64,000 nucleotides of DNA from positions 3,466,001-3,530,000 of the forward strand of contig NZ_JQNL01000001.1 in NCBI RefSeq assembly GCF_000745235.1. Reading direction: 5' to 3'. A program made the position numbers and the translations under genes. The notes beneath the pieces are model-generated. The model had not been told where the DNA came from and searched no databases. It worked only from the letters and a program-made list of their open reading frames with translations. The stretch is from Luteibacter mycovicinus. GTDB taxonomy: Bacteria; Pseudomonadota; Gammaproteobacteria; Xanthomonadales; Rhodanobacteraceae. Below, one piece after another: positions 52,557-63,459 of this stretch; position 1 is the stretch's first letter, and each line of letters starts with the position of its first letter.

Positions 52557-54197
52557 TTACATGCTGCCGGCGAGCAGGCTGTCGCCCTCGTTGTCGGGAA
52601 GAGCCAGACGATCGAGGCCGCGGGCGACGAACCGGCGGAGAGCGGCTGCCGGGCGGGCGTCGCCGGCCGAATCGCCTGCCCGTGCGGCACGGGCGAGCAG
52701 GGCCGCCGCCATGCAGCGCGCGAGGGTGAAGGCGATGCCTCGCGCCGACGCCTCGAGGGACGCCCGGTCGGCCGCCACGTCGCCCAGAAGGGCTTCGGTC
52801 GCATCGAGCGTCCTGTCGATGGCGCGCCGTTCGGGGCTCCCTTCGTCGGCCAGCGCGGCGACCGCGCCGCGGATCGGGGCGACGCCGACGCTGCCCAGCG
52901 CGCGCAGCATGTCGAGCGACAGCACGTTGGTGGTGCCTTCCCAGATCGCGTAGACCTGCGCGTCGCGCAGGAGCTGCGGCAGGCCGGTGTCTTCGATGTA
53001 GCCCGCGCCGCCGAAACACTCGAGCGCTTCGGAAACGACGCGGATGGACACCTTGGCCGTCCAGAGTTTGGCCAGTGGCGTCAGCAGCCGGAGCAGGGGA
53101 GCGTCCAGGGGGCCGGCCTGGCCATGCTCGACGTGCCCGAGCAATTCGGCCACGTGGAAGGTCAGGGCGAAGGCGGCCTCGTATTCGGCCTGCATGTCGG
53201 CCAGCGTGCGCGCGTGCAACGGGTGGTCGATGAGACGCGCACCGAAAGCGTATCGGCGTGTCGCGTAGTCTCGCGCCAGGGAGATCGCGCGGGACATGCT
53301 CGCGACCGCGCAGACGGCGTTCCAGGTACGGGTGACGTTGAGCATGGGTGCGATCTGGCGCACACCGTGGTCGACGGGGCCGACCGGGATGGCCGGCAGA
53401 CCGTTCAGATGGATCTCGGCGGTGGGCAGTTCATGGGTGCCGAGTTTCTTCTTGAGCCGGTCGATGGTGATCTCACGCCACGCACCGTGGTCGTCCTTCG
53501 TTTCCACGTAGAAGAGCCCCAGCGCGGCGGTGCCCTGCCCAGCGCCTTCGGGGCGCGCAAGGGCGAGCGCGGCCTCGCCGACGACGGCGGAGCTGAACCA
53601 CTTGCGGCCGTAAAGCCGCCACTGACCGTTCGCGTCCTGCCGGGCGACCGTCTCGGTACGGCCGACGTCCGAGCCGCCGGGCGTCTCGGTCATCCACTGG
53701 CCGGAGAGCCAGAACGAGGCCGGGTCGTGGCTGAGGAAGTGCGGCAGTGCCCGCTTGATCAGCGCCGCGTTGCCGGAGGCGCGGATCGCCGTGGCGGCGC
53801 CGTCGGTCATCGCCAGCGGGCAGCAATAGAACTCGCTCGACACGTGGTAGATGTAAACCCGGAAGAACTCCTCGACGCGCGCCCAGGGCGAGGCTTCGTG
53901 ACCTGAAGCGAGCACCGCGTGGCGTGTGGTGATGGCCGGGCCTTCTTCCCACGCCGGCGTCAGGGCGATCCGGTCGACGCGGTTACCCCACGCATCCCAC
54001 GAGGTGAGCACCGGTTCGGTGCGCGGGGTGCGGTTACGCCGTTCCCAGGCCATGACGGCGTAGTCGCCGAGGGCATCGAGGTCCGGGCGCACGGCCGCGG
54101 CTCGCTCCGCGGGAAGCCGTTGCGCGAGCCATGCCTGGAGCACGCGATCATGCTGAAACGGGTGCGCCAGCTGCGGCGCGTGCTGCACGAATGCCAT
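52557..54197 (-). CDS. aidB: AidB-like acyl-CoA dehydrogenase-family flavoprotein
   Basis: A 546-residue flavoprotein, near the length of E. coli AidB (541). NRTPRTEPVLTSWDAWGNRVDRIALTPAW and AVLASGHEASPWA are AidB-specific, and SGQWMTETPGGSDVGRTET, YGRKWFSSAV and LECFGGAGYIEDTGLPQLLRDAQVYAIWEGTTNVLSLD are acyl-CoA dehydrogenase motifs for FAD binding. AidB binds DNA and is induced by alkylation damage, thought to shield or repair DNA. The ATG of MAFVQHAPQ is preferred over one 42 bases upstream. No Ada box was recognised nearby. Confidence 0.88.
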   Translation of the reverse strand: MAFVQHAPQLAHPFQHDRVLQAWLAQRLPAERAAAVRPDLDALGDYAVMAWERRNRTPRTEPVLTSWDAWGNRVDRIALTPAWEEGPAITTRHAVLASGHEASPWARVEEFFRVYIYHVSSEFYCCPLAMTDGAATAIRASGNAALIKRALPHFLSHDPASFWLSGQWMTETPGGSDVGRTETVARQDANGQWRLYGRKWFSSAVVGEAALALARPEGAGQGTAALGLFYVETKDDHGAWREITIDRLKKKLGTHELPTAEIHLNGLPAIPVGPVDHGVRQIAPMLNVTRTWNAVCAVASMSRAISLARDYATRRYAFGARLIDHPLHARTLADMQAEYEAAFALTFHVAELLGHVEHGQAGPLDAPLLRLLTPLAKLWTAKVSIRVVSEALECFGGAGYIEDTGLPQLLRDAQVYAIWEGTTNVLSLDMLRALGSVGVAPIRGAVAALADEGSPERRAIDRTLDATEALLGDVAADRASLEASARGIAFTLARCMAAALLARAARAGDSAGDARPAAALRRFVARGLDRLALPDNEGDSLLAGSM

Positions 54198-54290
54198 CGT
54201 GACGTCCTTGGCGTGTCGATCGGATAGCCAAGCCTGCATCCTGCGGACGCCCGCGTCGATACGCGGAGCAGCATGACGCCCGGTTGGACC

Positions 54291-56638
<2,348 letters not shown>

Positions 56639-56642
<4 letters not shown>

Positions 56643-57112
56643 TCCTGCGCACACTCGCCGTCGTCGCCCTGGTACTCGCCACGCCCGCGATGGCGGCCAC
56701 CGCCGCCAAACCCGAGCTCAAGGTCACCACGCTGGAGGGCAAGCCGTTCGATCTTTCCGCTCAGCACGGCAAGTGGGTGATCGTGAATTACTGGGCCACC
56801 TGGTGCGTGCCGTGTATCAAGGAGATGCCCGACATTTCCGCGTTCGTGAAGAGCCGCAAGGACGTCGTGGCGATCGGTCTCGCCTTCGAGGACACCGACG
56901 CGAAGGAGATCAAGGCCTTCGTCGACAAGCATCCGGTGGTCTACCCCATCGCTCAGCTCGACGTCACGGCACCGCCGAAGGACTTCGACCCGCCCAAGGG
57001 TTTGCCCACCACCTACCTGATCGCGCCGGACGGCCACGTCGCCCAGCGCTTCGTCGGCCCGGTGACGGGCGAGAAACTGAGCGAGGCCATCGCCAAGGGG
57101 GTCATGAGATGA
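56639..57112 (+). CDS. TlpA-like periplasmic thioredoxin-fold protein
   Basis: A 157-residue protein with a signal peptide (LRTLAVVALVLATPAMA) and a TlpA/ResA-like thioredoxin domain: VNYWATWCVPCIKEMPDIS has the CVPC active site, and PTTYLIAPDGHVAQRFVG ends the fold with the cis-Pro (LPTTYL). Members reduce periplasmic disulfides, for instance in cytochrome c maturation. It starts within the stop of the YihY gene and overlaps acyP by four bases, so three unrelated proteins share one operon. Confidence 0.9.
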
Positions 57113-57378
57113 AAGCCGCACGCTTCATCGTGAGAGGCAAGGTGCAGGGCGTGTTCTACCGCGCTTCGGCGCGCGAGCGGGCCGTGGCGCTGAAGCTCAC
57201 CGGCCATGCACGCAATCTGCCGGATGGCAGCGTCGAGGTGGTCGCGTACGGTGATGCCGCAGCGATCGACCAGCTCGAGGTCTGGCTGCGTGACGGACCG
57301 GAACACGCGCGCGTGGACGAGATGTATCGCGAGGACATCGGGGCGCACGATGCGCCCGTGGATTTCCTCATCCGGTAG
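57109..57378 (+). CDS. acyP: acylphosphatase
   Basis: An 89-residue enzyme that hydrolyses acyl phosphates such as acetyl phosphate or carbamoyl phosphate. FIVRGKVQGVFYRASARERA holds the phosphate-binding loop with catalytic Arg in FYRAS, and GHARNLPDGSVEVVAYGD holds the catalytic Asn. The length is standard. It overlaps the TlpA-like gene by ATGA-type sequence (AGATGA). The stop codon TAG lies in the head of a REP-type repeat. Confidence 0.95.
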   Translation: MKAARFIVRGKVQGVFYRASARERAVALKLTGHARNLPDGSVEVVAYGDAAAIDQLEVWLRDGPEHARVDEMYREDIGAHDAPVDFLIR

Positions 57379-57388
57379 GAGCGCGCCT
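57375..57388. repeat. partial REP-type repeat at the acyP stop
   Basis: GTAGGAGCGCGCCT matches the head and first arm of the REP repeats at 19261 and 29963, but the second arm is missing. As in yhdP, the TAG inside the head is the stop codon of the gene. Confidence 0.5.
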
Positions 57389-57837
57389 CAGTCCTTCGGG
57401 CCCGTGGCATTCGCCGGCCGCGCGATGAACGTCACCGGCAGCTTCTTCCCGTCGGACAAATCGAAGGTGATGGTCAGCGTATCGCCCGCCTTCACCGGAT
57501 GCTTCGGCTTCTCCAGCATCACGTGATAGCCGCCCGGGTTGAACTCGACTTTGCCATTCGCGGGCAGGGGTACGCTGTCCACCATTTCCATGCGCCCCAT
57601 GCCACCTTCGGTACTGCTGCGGTGGATCATGGCTTCGGCGTAGTCGGCGCTCTCCGCACCGACGATCTTCAGTGCGGTCGTCGACCGGTTCTCGAACGTC
57701 ACGTACGCGCCGGCGGGCAGGCTGCCGGGGAGGACGCGGATCCATGCGGCGCTGGCGTCGACGACAGGCGCGGTATCGGCGGCATGCGCCGTCGTGGCGA
57801 AAACGAGCAGAGCGGCGGCGAGCGAGCGAAGCATCAT
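57388..57837 (-). CDS. PCuAC-family periplasmic copper chaperone
   Basis: A 149-residue protein with a signal peptide (RSLAAALLVFATTAHAAD). The copper motif is MIHRSSTEGGMGRMEM (H and M ligands) and GGYHVMLEKPKHPV (HVM), the H(M)x10Mx21HxM pattern of PCu(A)C. Such chaperones deliver Cu(I) to CuA or CuB of cytochrome oxidase with Sco proteins. Its start overlaps the Sco gene stop, and the two form an operon, which is the usual partner arrangement. Confidence 0.93.
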   Translation of the reverse strand: MMLRSLAAALLVFATTAHAADTAPVVDASAAWIRVLPGSLPAGAYVTFENRSTTALKIVGAESADYAEAMIHRSSTEGGMGRMEMVDSVPLPANGKVEFNPGGYHVMLEKPKHPVKAGDTLTITFDLSDGKKLPVTFIARPANATGPKD

Positions 57838-58451
57838 GCGTGGGGTTCCAGCGAGGTGAGCAGGGTCAGGTCGTGGACCATGTCGTCCTGTGACGCCGAC
57901 GGTGTGGCAAGCAGGCGTGCCTTGCCCTGGGCATCGAAGAAGTAGATGGCCGAACTGTGGCTGACATCATAAGCGCCGTCGCCCTTGTCGGGCTCACGGG
58001 TGAATGCGGAGCGATATCGCTTGGCCAGCGCTTCCACATCGGCATCGGAACCGACCAGGCCCACGGCGTGCTTGTCGAAGGCGTTGACGTAGTCGTGCAT
58101 GATCTGCGGGGTGTCGCGCGCCGGATCCACGCTGACGAAAAGGATGCGGACCTTGTCGGCGGCAGGCCCGAGGCGGCCGAGCACGACGTGCAGCTGCGTC
58201 AGGGTCAGCGGGCAGACGTCCGGGCAGTGGGTGTAGCCGAAGTACATGAGCGTCACCTTGCCGCGGTAGTCGGCACCGGTCACCGCCTTGCCGTTGTCGT
58301 CGGTCAGCCTGAAGTCCAGGTCGGGAAGGTGGCCCGACACATCGTTCAGTCGCCACTCGGGCTGAGGCTCGTGCTGGCAGGCGCTCAGCGCGGCCAGTGA
58401 GACGAGGGCGAGCAGGGTCAGCATGACCCGGCGGGCAAGGAACGGCTTCAT
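57834..58451 (-). CDS. Sco1/SenC/PrrC-family copper lipoprotein
   Basis: A 205-residue lipoprotein. The signal peptide ends in LSAC (lipobox). The thioredoxin-fold metal site is FGYTHCPDVCPLTLTQL (CxxxC), with the third ligand His in DVSHSSAIYFF; FVSVDPARDTPQIM is conserved. Sco proteins hand copper to, or reduce, the CuA site of cytochrome c oxidase. It is co-transcribed with the PCuAC gene and diverges from the DUF423 gene. A 16-bp palindrome lies directly upstream. Confidence 0.93.
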   Translation of the reverse strand: MKPFLARRVMLTLLALVSLAALSACQHEPQPEWRLNDVSGHLPDLDFRLTDDNGKAVTGADYRGKVTLMYFGYTHCPDVCPLTLTQLHVVLGRLGPAADKVRILFVSVDPARDTPQIMHDYVNAFDKHAVGLVGSDADVEALAKRYRSAFTREPDKGDGAYDVSHSSAIYFFDAQGKARLLATPSASQDDMVHDLTLLTSLEPHA

Positions 58452-58467
58452 GCGACACTCCGCGGGA

Positions 58468-58483
58468 TATCCTGCGCAGGATA
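58468..58483. promoter_or_regulatory. 16-bp perfect palindrome upstream of the sco gene
   Basis: TATCCTGCGCAGGATA is fully self-complementary and sits 17-32 bp before the sco start, in an 80-bp divergent intergenic region with the DUF423 gene. Its position suits an operator for a dimeric repressor. Confidence 0.45.
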
Positions 58484-58531
58484 CGACACCCGTGCCGGTT
58501 CCCAGGCACGCCCTCACCCGGAACGAATCGA

Positions 58532-58909
58532 ATGCGACAACCTGTCAGTGGTGCCCATGCTCTTCTCGTCGGCGTGGCCGGTGCTTCGGCCGTGGGACTG
58601 GGTGCTTTCGGTGCGCACGCCCTGCGTGGCGTGGTCGATGATGCCGGGCTGCAGGTCTGGCACACCGCGGTGCAGTATCACTTCTGGCATGCGCTGGCGA
58701 TGTTCGTCGCGGTGGTCGGGCTGGCGCCGGGACGGGCGCGATCGGTCGCCGTCGCGCTGCTCGCGGTGGGCATCGTGCTGTTTTCGGGGAGCCTCTACGC
58801 TCTGGCACTGGGGGCGCCACGGTGGACGGGGGCGATTACGCCGTTTGGCGGGGTGGCGTTTATCGTTGCGTGGATCGCGGTCGGGCTGTCCTTGCGGCGG
58901 GCGCCGTAG
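58532..58909 (+). CDS. DUF423 (YgdD-like) membrane protein
   Basis: A 125-residue protein with four transmembrane helices. GASAVGLGAFGAHALRGVVDDAGLQVWHTAVQYHFWHALAMF and LFSGSLYALALGAPRWTGAITPFGGVAFIVAWI are DUF423 hallmarks (GAFGAH, YH..HAL, SLY, TP.GG). The function is unknown. It is divergent from the Sco-PCuAC operon and convergent with the transglutaminase-fold gene. Confidence 0.9.
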   Translation: MRQPVSGAHALLVGVAGASAVGLGAFGAHALRGVVDDAGLQVWHTAVQYHFWHALAMFVAVVGLAPGRARSVAVALLAVGIVLFSGSLYALALGAPRWTGAITPFGGVAFIVAWIAVGLSLRRAP

Positions 58910-58948
58910 GATCGCCAGCAGGGCCGGCTCCCTGCAAGAGCGTCTCCA

Positions 58949-60439
58949 TCACCCGCCTTTGCCAGCTCCGCCGCCCATGTCACCCATGCTCGGTGCCGGC
59001 ATGTCCATCAGCGACGATGCCGGGATGGCGCGCTCGATGCGGACCCTGCCCAGGACCGACATCGCCGAGAAGAAGCGCCACGGTTCGCCGTCACCCACGC
59101 CCAGTGCGATATGCGTGGCGTCGAAGCGGCGTTGCGCGGAGTCGAAACTCACCCAGCGGTTTTCAATCCACGCCTGTGCCCAGGCATGCGGGATGAAGAC
59201 CCGGTTTACGCCGCCAAATCGCTCGACGTAGACGATGCCGGTGACCACGCGCGTGGGAATGCCCAGCGAGCGGGCGAGGGCGGTAAGCAACACCGCGTGT
59301 TCCGTGCAATCGCCACGCCGGGTCTGGATCGTCTCCAGCGCCGAGGCGTAACCGACGTCCAGCCCTTTCTCCGTGATGTAGTCCGAGAGGTAGGAGCGCA
59401 GGCGTCGCATGCGTTGAATATCGGTCGCCGCGTCGCCCACGATCGATCGCGCCATGCTGAGTACTTCAGGCGAGTCGGATTGCACCCAGGGATTGGGCGC
59501 CGTGTCCTCCGGAAGCGGGCCGGGCTCGCCGCTGTGCGACTGGGAAAACCCGATGTCCAGCTGGTAGAGCCCGTCGCCGACCGGGGTGACGCGTTGCTCG
59601 TCGGTCTGCACAAACGGACTGGTGTAACCGCCGCGCACGAGGATCGTATATCGGACCGGTGCGAAGCGAAGGTTGGCGGTCATGGGGCGGGGTGCGCCGA
59701 TCATCGCCGCGCGCAGCAGGTCGACGTCCTGGTCGGGTGCACTGGCACAGGCCTCATCGCATGCCGTCATTTCCATGCGGAAGCCGAGCAACGGTGCGAT
59801 GCCGCGACGGACGAAGCCCTGGTCGTCGACCCACAGATCGACCGACGGGTTGTTCTTGCCCGAGGCCAGGGTCTGCCGAAGGTGGTGCAGCGACTCGCGC
59901 CCCAGCGGCATGTCGACCATCTCGTCGCCGATCACCTCCATGTCGACGGTGGCGACCTGCTGCTTCACCGCATCGAAGCTGCGCATACGGTACGTCGTGC
60001 CCGGCTTGAAACCATGAGTGGCCATGGTCAGTCGCTGGCCTTCGATAAGCGCCGCCCCGGATGGCCAGATCAGCAGGTTTACCTTCGACTGGCCGCCCAC
60101 GGTGTTGGATACCTGAAAGGCCCCGTCGTCGCGCACGGTGCCCTCGACGGTGTTCTCCTGCGCGGACATCTTGCTACGCGCGTAGAACGCGAGGGGAGCA
60201 CCGGCGATGGTCTCGACCGAGCGAACATCGGTATGCATCGCAAGCGGCGTCTTCACGCGGGTGAGGCGGAAATCCAGGCTCTGCGAGGTAGTCACCCGGT
60301 CGCCGACGACGTCACGCTCGATGCGGACCTTGCCGACCTTGCGCCCGTCGAGCAACACGGTCATCCAGGTCTCCGTCGCCAGCGCACACGCGGGCAGGAG
60401 ACACAGCAGTACGGCGAGAACGACTGGATACCGTCTCAT
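58949..60439 (-). CDS. transglutaminase-fold secreted protein, paralog 1
   Basis: A 496-residue protein with a signal peptide (RRYPVVLAVLLCLLPACALA). Residues 20-300 are beta-rich (TETWMTVLLDGRKVGKVRIERDVVGDRVTT). The C-terminal transglutaminase-like domain has C378 in RRGDCTEHAVLLTALARSLGIPTRVVTG, H418 in FIPHAWAQAWI and D433 in VSFDSAQ, a complete Cys-His-Asp triad. A conserved CDEACAS pair lies in the middle. Such proteins may act as peptidases or cross-linking enzymes in the periplasm; the activity is not known. It is a tandem duplicate of the next gene upstream, from which it is separated by 93 bp. Confidence 0.88.
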   Translation of the reverse strand: MRRYPVVLAVLLCLLPACALATETWMTVLLDGRKVGKVRIERDVVGDRVTTSQSLDFRLTRVKTPLAMHTDVRSVETIAGAPLAFYARSKMSAQENTVEGTVRDDGAFQVSNTVGGQSKVNLLIWPSGAALIEGQRLTMATHGFKPGTTYRMRSFDAVKQQVATVDMEVIGDEMVDMPLGRESLHHLRQTLASGKNNPSVDLWVDDQGFVRRGIAPLLGFRMEMTACDEACASAPDQDVDLLRAAMIGAPRPMTANLRFAPVRYTILVRGGYTSPFVQTDEQRVTPVGDGLYQLDIGFSQSHSGEPGPLPEDTAPNPWVQSDSPEVLSMARSIVGDAATDIQRMRRLRSYLSDYITEKGLDVGYASALETIQTRRGDCTEHAVLLTALARSLGIPTRVVTGIVYVERFGGVNRVFIPHAWAQAWIENRWVSFDSAQRRFDATHIALGVGDGEPWRFFSAMSVLGRVRIERAIPASSLMDMPAPSMGDMGGGAGKGG

Positions 60440-60532
60440 GTGCGTACGTCCGGATGGGCGGGGACGGCTCCATCACAGCACTTTTACAGCCGCAGTCAAG
60501 TCCCCGTGGGGCAGGGGGCGAGCGCTCGCGGA

Positions 60533-62059
60533 TCAGCGGCGACCGCTGGGCGGACTCACGGGTGCAACGGGATTGAATGAAGGCGAGGGAGTCGGTTGCG
60601 ATTGCAACGGGGGCGGCCCGAAGTCACTCATCGACCCGGCGATCTTGACGGTGTCGACCTGTATGCGTCCGAGGGATGCCATGGCGGCAAAGAACCGCCA
60701 TGGATCGCCGCTGCCGACGCCCATGGCGATGTGCGTCGAGTCGAACCGCGCCTGGGCCGAATCGAAACTCACCCAGCGTCCGTCGATCCACGACTGCACC
60801 CACGTATGCGGTACGAAGACGCGCGAAGCCCCCGCAAAGCGCTGCGCATAGACGAGTCCGGTCACGATGCGGGTAGGGATGCCCTGGGAGCGCGCGAGGG
60901 CGGCCAGCAGGACCGCGTGTTCGGTGCAATCGCCATGGCGTGTCTGAATGGTCTCCAGTGCGGACGCGTAACCGACTTCGAGGCCGGTCTGGTCGATATA
61001 GCTGGTCAGGAAGCTACGCAGTCGTCGCATGCGATTGAGGTCGTTGGAAGCGCTGCCCACCGCCTCCTTCGCCATCGCGATGACTTCGGGCGCATCCGAC
61101 TGAACCCACGGATTGGAGGCGGTGTCCTCAGGGGCCGGCCCCTGCTCGTCGGTGTGACGTTGGGAGTGCCCGACGGTGACTTCGTAGTCGCTTTCGGAGA
61201 GTTTCCTCACCTGCTGTTCGTCGGTTGTGACGAACGGTGCGGGCAGGTCGTCGCGCAAGTGGAAGCGGTACGTCATGGACTGGTTCTGCGCGCCGTTCGG
61301 GATGATCCGCGGGGACTGCAGCATCGCCGACCTGAGGACGTCGATGTTCTGATCCGGCGCGGATGCGCAGGCCTCGTCGCAGGCCGCCACTTCCATGCGG
61401 AAGCCGAGCAATGGCGAGATGCCACGGCGTACCTCACCGTGGTCGTTCACCCACATGTCCAGACCCTGCTTGCCGGTCGTGCCGGCGAGGCGCTGGCGAA
61501 GGTGGTGCAGACGCTCCGTGCCGCTGGGAAGGTCGATCATTTCATCACCGACGACTTCGACATCCACCGTTGCCACTTCCTGTTTCATGGCGTCGAAGGT
61601 TTTCAGTTCGTAGTGGCTGCCTGCCTTGAAGCCCCCGGCGACGATGGCAAGCCGTTGCCCCTCGCTCAGCACCGCCCCGGGCGTCCAGGCCAGCAGCCCG
61701 ACGTGGGAGTCGGCGCCGACACGGGTGGTGACCTGAAAGGTGCCATCGGGACGTACCTCGCCATCGACGGTGTTTTCGTCCGACGATCCCGTTTTGCTGG
61801 CATGGAAGGCCAGCGGCTTGCCCGCGAGGGTCTCCGTCGCAGCGGCGTCGTTGTGAGTGATCAGGGGCGTGGTGCCACGCGTGACACGGAGATCGATGGT
61901 CTGGCGGGTGGTCACGGTGTCACCTGCGACCGAGCGTTCGGTGACCAGTTTGCCGACTTTGCGCCCGTCGAGCATGACGCTCATCCAGGTTTTCGAGTCC
62001 TGAGCATAGACGCTGGTAAGGCTCGACAGAGCGGCGAGCGCGACGAACAGACGACGCAT
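60533..62059 (-). CDS. transglutaminase-fold secreted protein, paralog 2
   Basis: A 508-residue protein paralogous to the neighbour over its whole length (WMSVMLDGRKVGKL, FRMEVAACDEACASAPDQN, HGDCTEHAVLLAALARSQGIPTRIVTG). The catalytic Cys again falls at residue 378 when the start is the ATG of MRRLFVALAA; an ATG six bases upstream (MPMRRLF) is possible. The C-terminal tail is Pro/Ser-rich. The triad is intact. It is the promoter-proximal gene of the pair and diverges from purT across about 150 bp. Confidence 0.88.
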   Translation of the reverse strand: MRRLFVALAALSSLTSVYAQDSKTWMSVMLDGRKVGKLVTERSVAGDTVTTRQTIDLRVTRGTTPLITHNDAAATETLAGKPLAFHASKTGSSDENTVDGEVRPDGTFQVTTRVGADSHVGLLAWTPGAVLSEGQRLAIVAGGFKAGSHYELKTFDAMKQEVATVDVEVVGDEMIDLPSGTERLHHLRQRLAGTTGKQGLDMWVNDHGEVRRGISPLLGFRMEVAACDEACASAPDQNIDVLRSAMLQSPRIIPNGAQNQSMTYRFHLRDDLPAPFVTTDEQQVRKLSESDYEVTVGHSQRHTDEQGPAPEDTASNPWVQSDAPEVIAMAKEAVGSASNDLNRMRRLRSFLTSYIDQTGLEVGYASALETIQTRHGDCTEHAVLLAALARSQGIPTRIVTGLVYAQRFAGASRVFVPHTWVQSWIDGRWVSFDSAQARFDSTHIAMGVGSGDPWRFFAAMASLGRIQVDTVKIAGSMSDFGPPPLQSQPTPSPSFNPVAPVSPPSGRR

Positions 62060-62206
62060 GGGCATACATCCACGTTGTAAGGCCAGATCGCATGAAAGCA
62101 CGATTAGCTGTCGTGTCAATGATGCAAACCTTCATGTAAGGCCCGCTGGCACCCCTGTGGCGCGACACCTAGAATGTGCGATCACGCTTTCCTGGACCTC
62201 CCCCGC

Positions 62207-63388
62207 ATGAAAACCTTCGGTACGCCGCACTCCCATACCGCCCTCAAGGTGCTCCTGCTGGGCTCCGGCGAACTGGGCAAGGAAGTCGCCATCGAGTTGC
62301 AGCGCTTCGCTGTCGAGGTGATCGCCGTGGACCGCTACGCCAATGCGCCGGCGATGCAGGTGGCCCACCGCAGCCACGTCATCGACATGCTGGACGGCAA
62401 GGCCCTGCGCGCGCTGATCGAGGAAGAGAAGCCGCATCTGGTGGTGCCGGAGATCGAGGCGATCCACACGCCCACGCTGATCGAGATGGAGAAGGAAGGT
62501 CTCAGGGTCATCCCCACCGCGAAGGCGGCCTGGCTGACCATGGATCGCGAGGGCATCCGTCGCCTCGCCGCCGAGGAGCTCGGCCTGCCGACCTCGCCTT
62601 ACCGGTTCTGCGACACCTACGAGGAGTTCGTCGAGGCGGTGAAGGTGCTCGGTACGCCGTGCGTCACCAAGCCGGTGATGAGCTCGTCGGGCAAGGGTCA
62701 GAGCGTGCTGCGCACGCCCGCCGATGCGCAGGCGGCGTGGGATTACGCCCAGGCCGGCGGCCGTGCCGGCCGGGGCCGGGTCATCGTCGAGGGCTTCATC
62801 GACTTCGATTACGAGATCACCCTGCTGACGGTACGCCACCGGGACGGCGTGTCGTTCTGCGCGCCCATCGGCCATCGCCAGGAAGACGGCGACTATCGCG
62901 AGTCGTGGCAGCCGCAGCCAATGAGCGATACCGCGCGGGCGTCCGCCGAACGCCAAGCCGACGCGATCACGGCCGCGCTCGGTGGCTGGGGGGTGTTCGG
63001 GGTGGAGTTCTTCGTCCGTGGCGACGAAGTGATCTTCTCCGAAGTCAGCCCGCGGCCGCACGATACCGGCCTGGTCACCCTGATCTCGCAGGATCTGTCG
63101 GAGTTCGCCCTCCATGCGCGCGCCATCCTTGGTCTGCCTGTGCCGGAGATTCACGCCTTTTCGCCCGCCGCCTCCTGCGCGGTGCTGGTGGAAGGGGAGG
63201 GGCACTCGCCCACTTACCATGGCGTGGCGGAAGCCCTGGCCGAGACCGGCACCATGCTGCGTATCTTCGGAAAGCCCGAAGTGCGCGGCCGTCGCCGCAT
63301 GGCCGTGACGCTGGCCCGCGCCGCGACGGTCGACGAGGCGCTCGACAAGGCCAAGCGCGCGGCCAGCCGGATCCGCGTCGAAATCTGA
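62207..63388 (+). CDS. purT: formate-dependent phosphoribosylglycinamide formyltransferase
   Basis: A 393-residue ATP-grasp enzyme that makes formyl-GAR from GAR, formate and ATP, the folate-independent step 3 of purine synthesis. [108 protein letters not shown] are diagnostic. The length matches E. coli PurT (392). The ATG of [10 protein letters not shown] is preceded by no strong ribosome site; the earlier in-frame ATG is less conserved. Confidence 0.96.
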   Translation: MKTFGTPHSHTALKVLLLGSGELGKEVAIELQRFAVEVIAVDRYANAPAMQVAHRSHVIDMLDGKALRALIEEEKPHLVVPEIEAIHTPTLIEMEKEGLRVIPTAKAAWLTMDREGIRRLAAEELGLPTSPYRFCDTYEEFVEAVKVLGTPCVTKPVMSSSGKGQSVLRTPADAQAAWDYAQAGGRAGRGRVIVEGFIDFDYEITLLTVRHRDGVSFCAPIGHRQEDGDYRESWQPQPMSDTARASAERQADAITAALGGWGVFGVEFFVRGDEVIFSEVSPRPHDTGLVTLISQDLSEFALHARAILGLPVPEIHAFSPAASCAVLVEGEGHSPTYHGVAEALAETGTMLRIFGKPEVRGRRRMAVTLARAATVDEALDKAKRAASRIRVEI

Positions 63389-63459
63389 CGTGCGCGGCCT
63401 ACAACGGCCGTTCACGCCTGAATGTTAAGCTGCTCCGCTCCTAGGGAAGACCCACGCCC

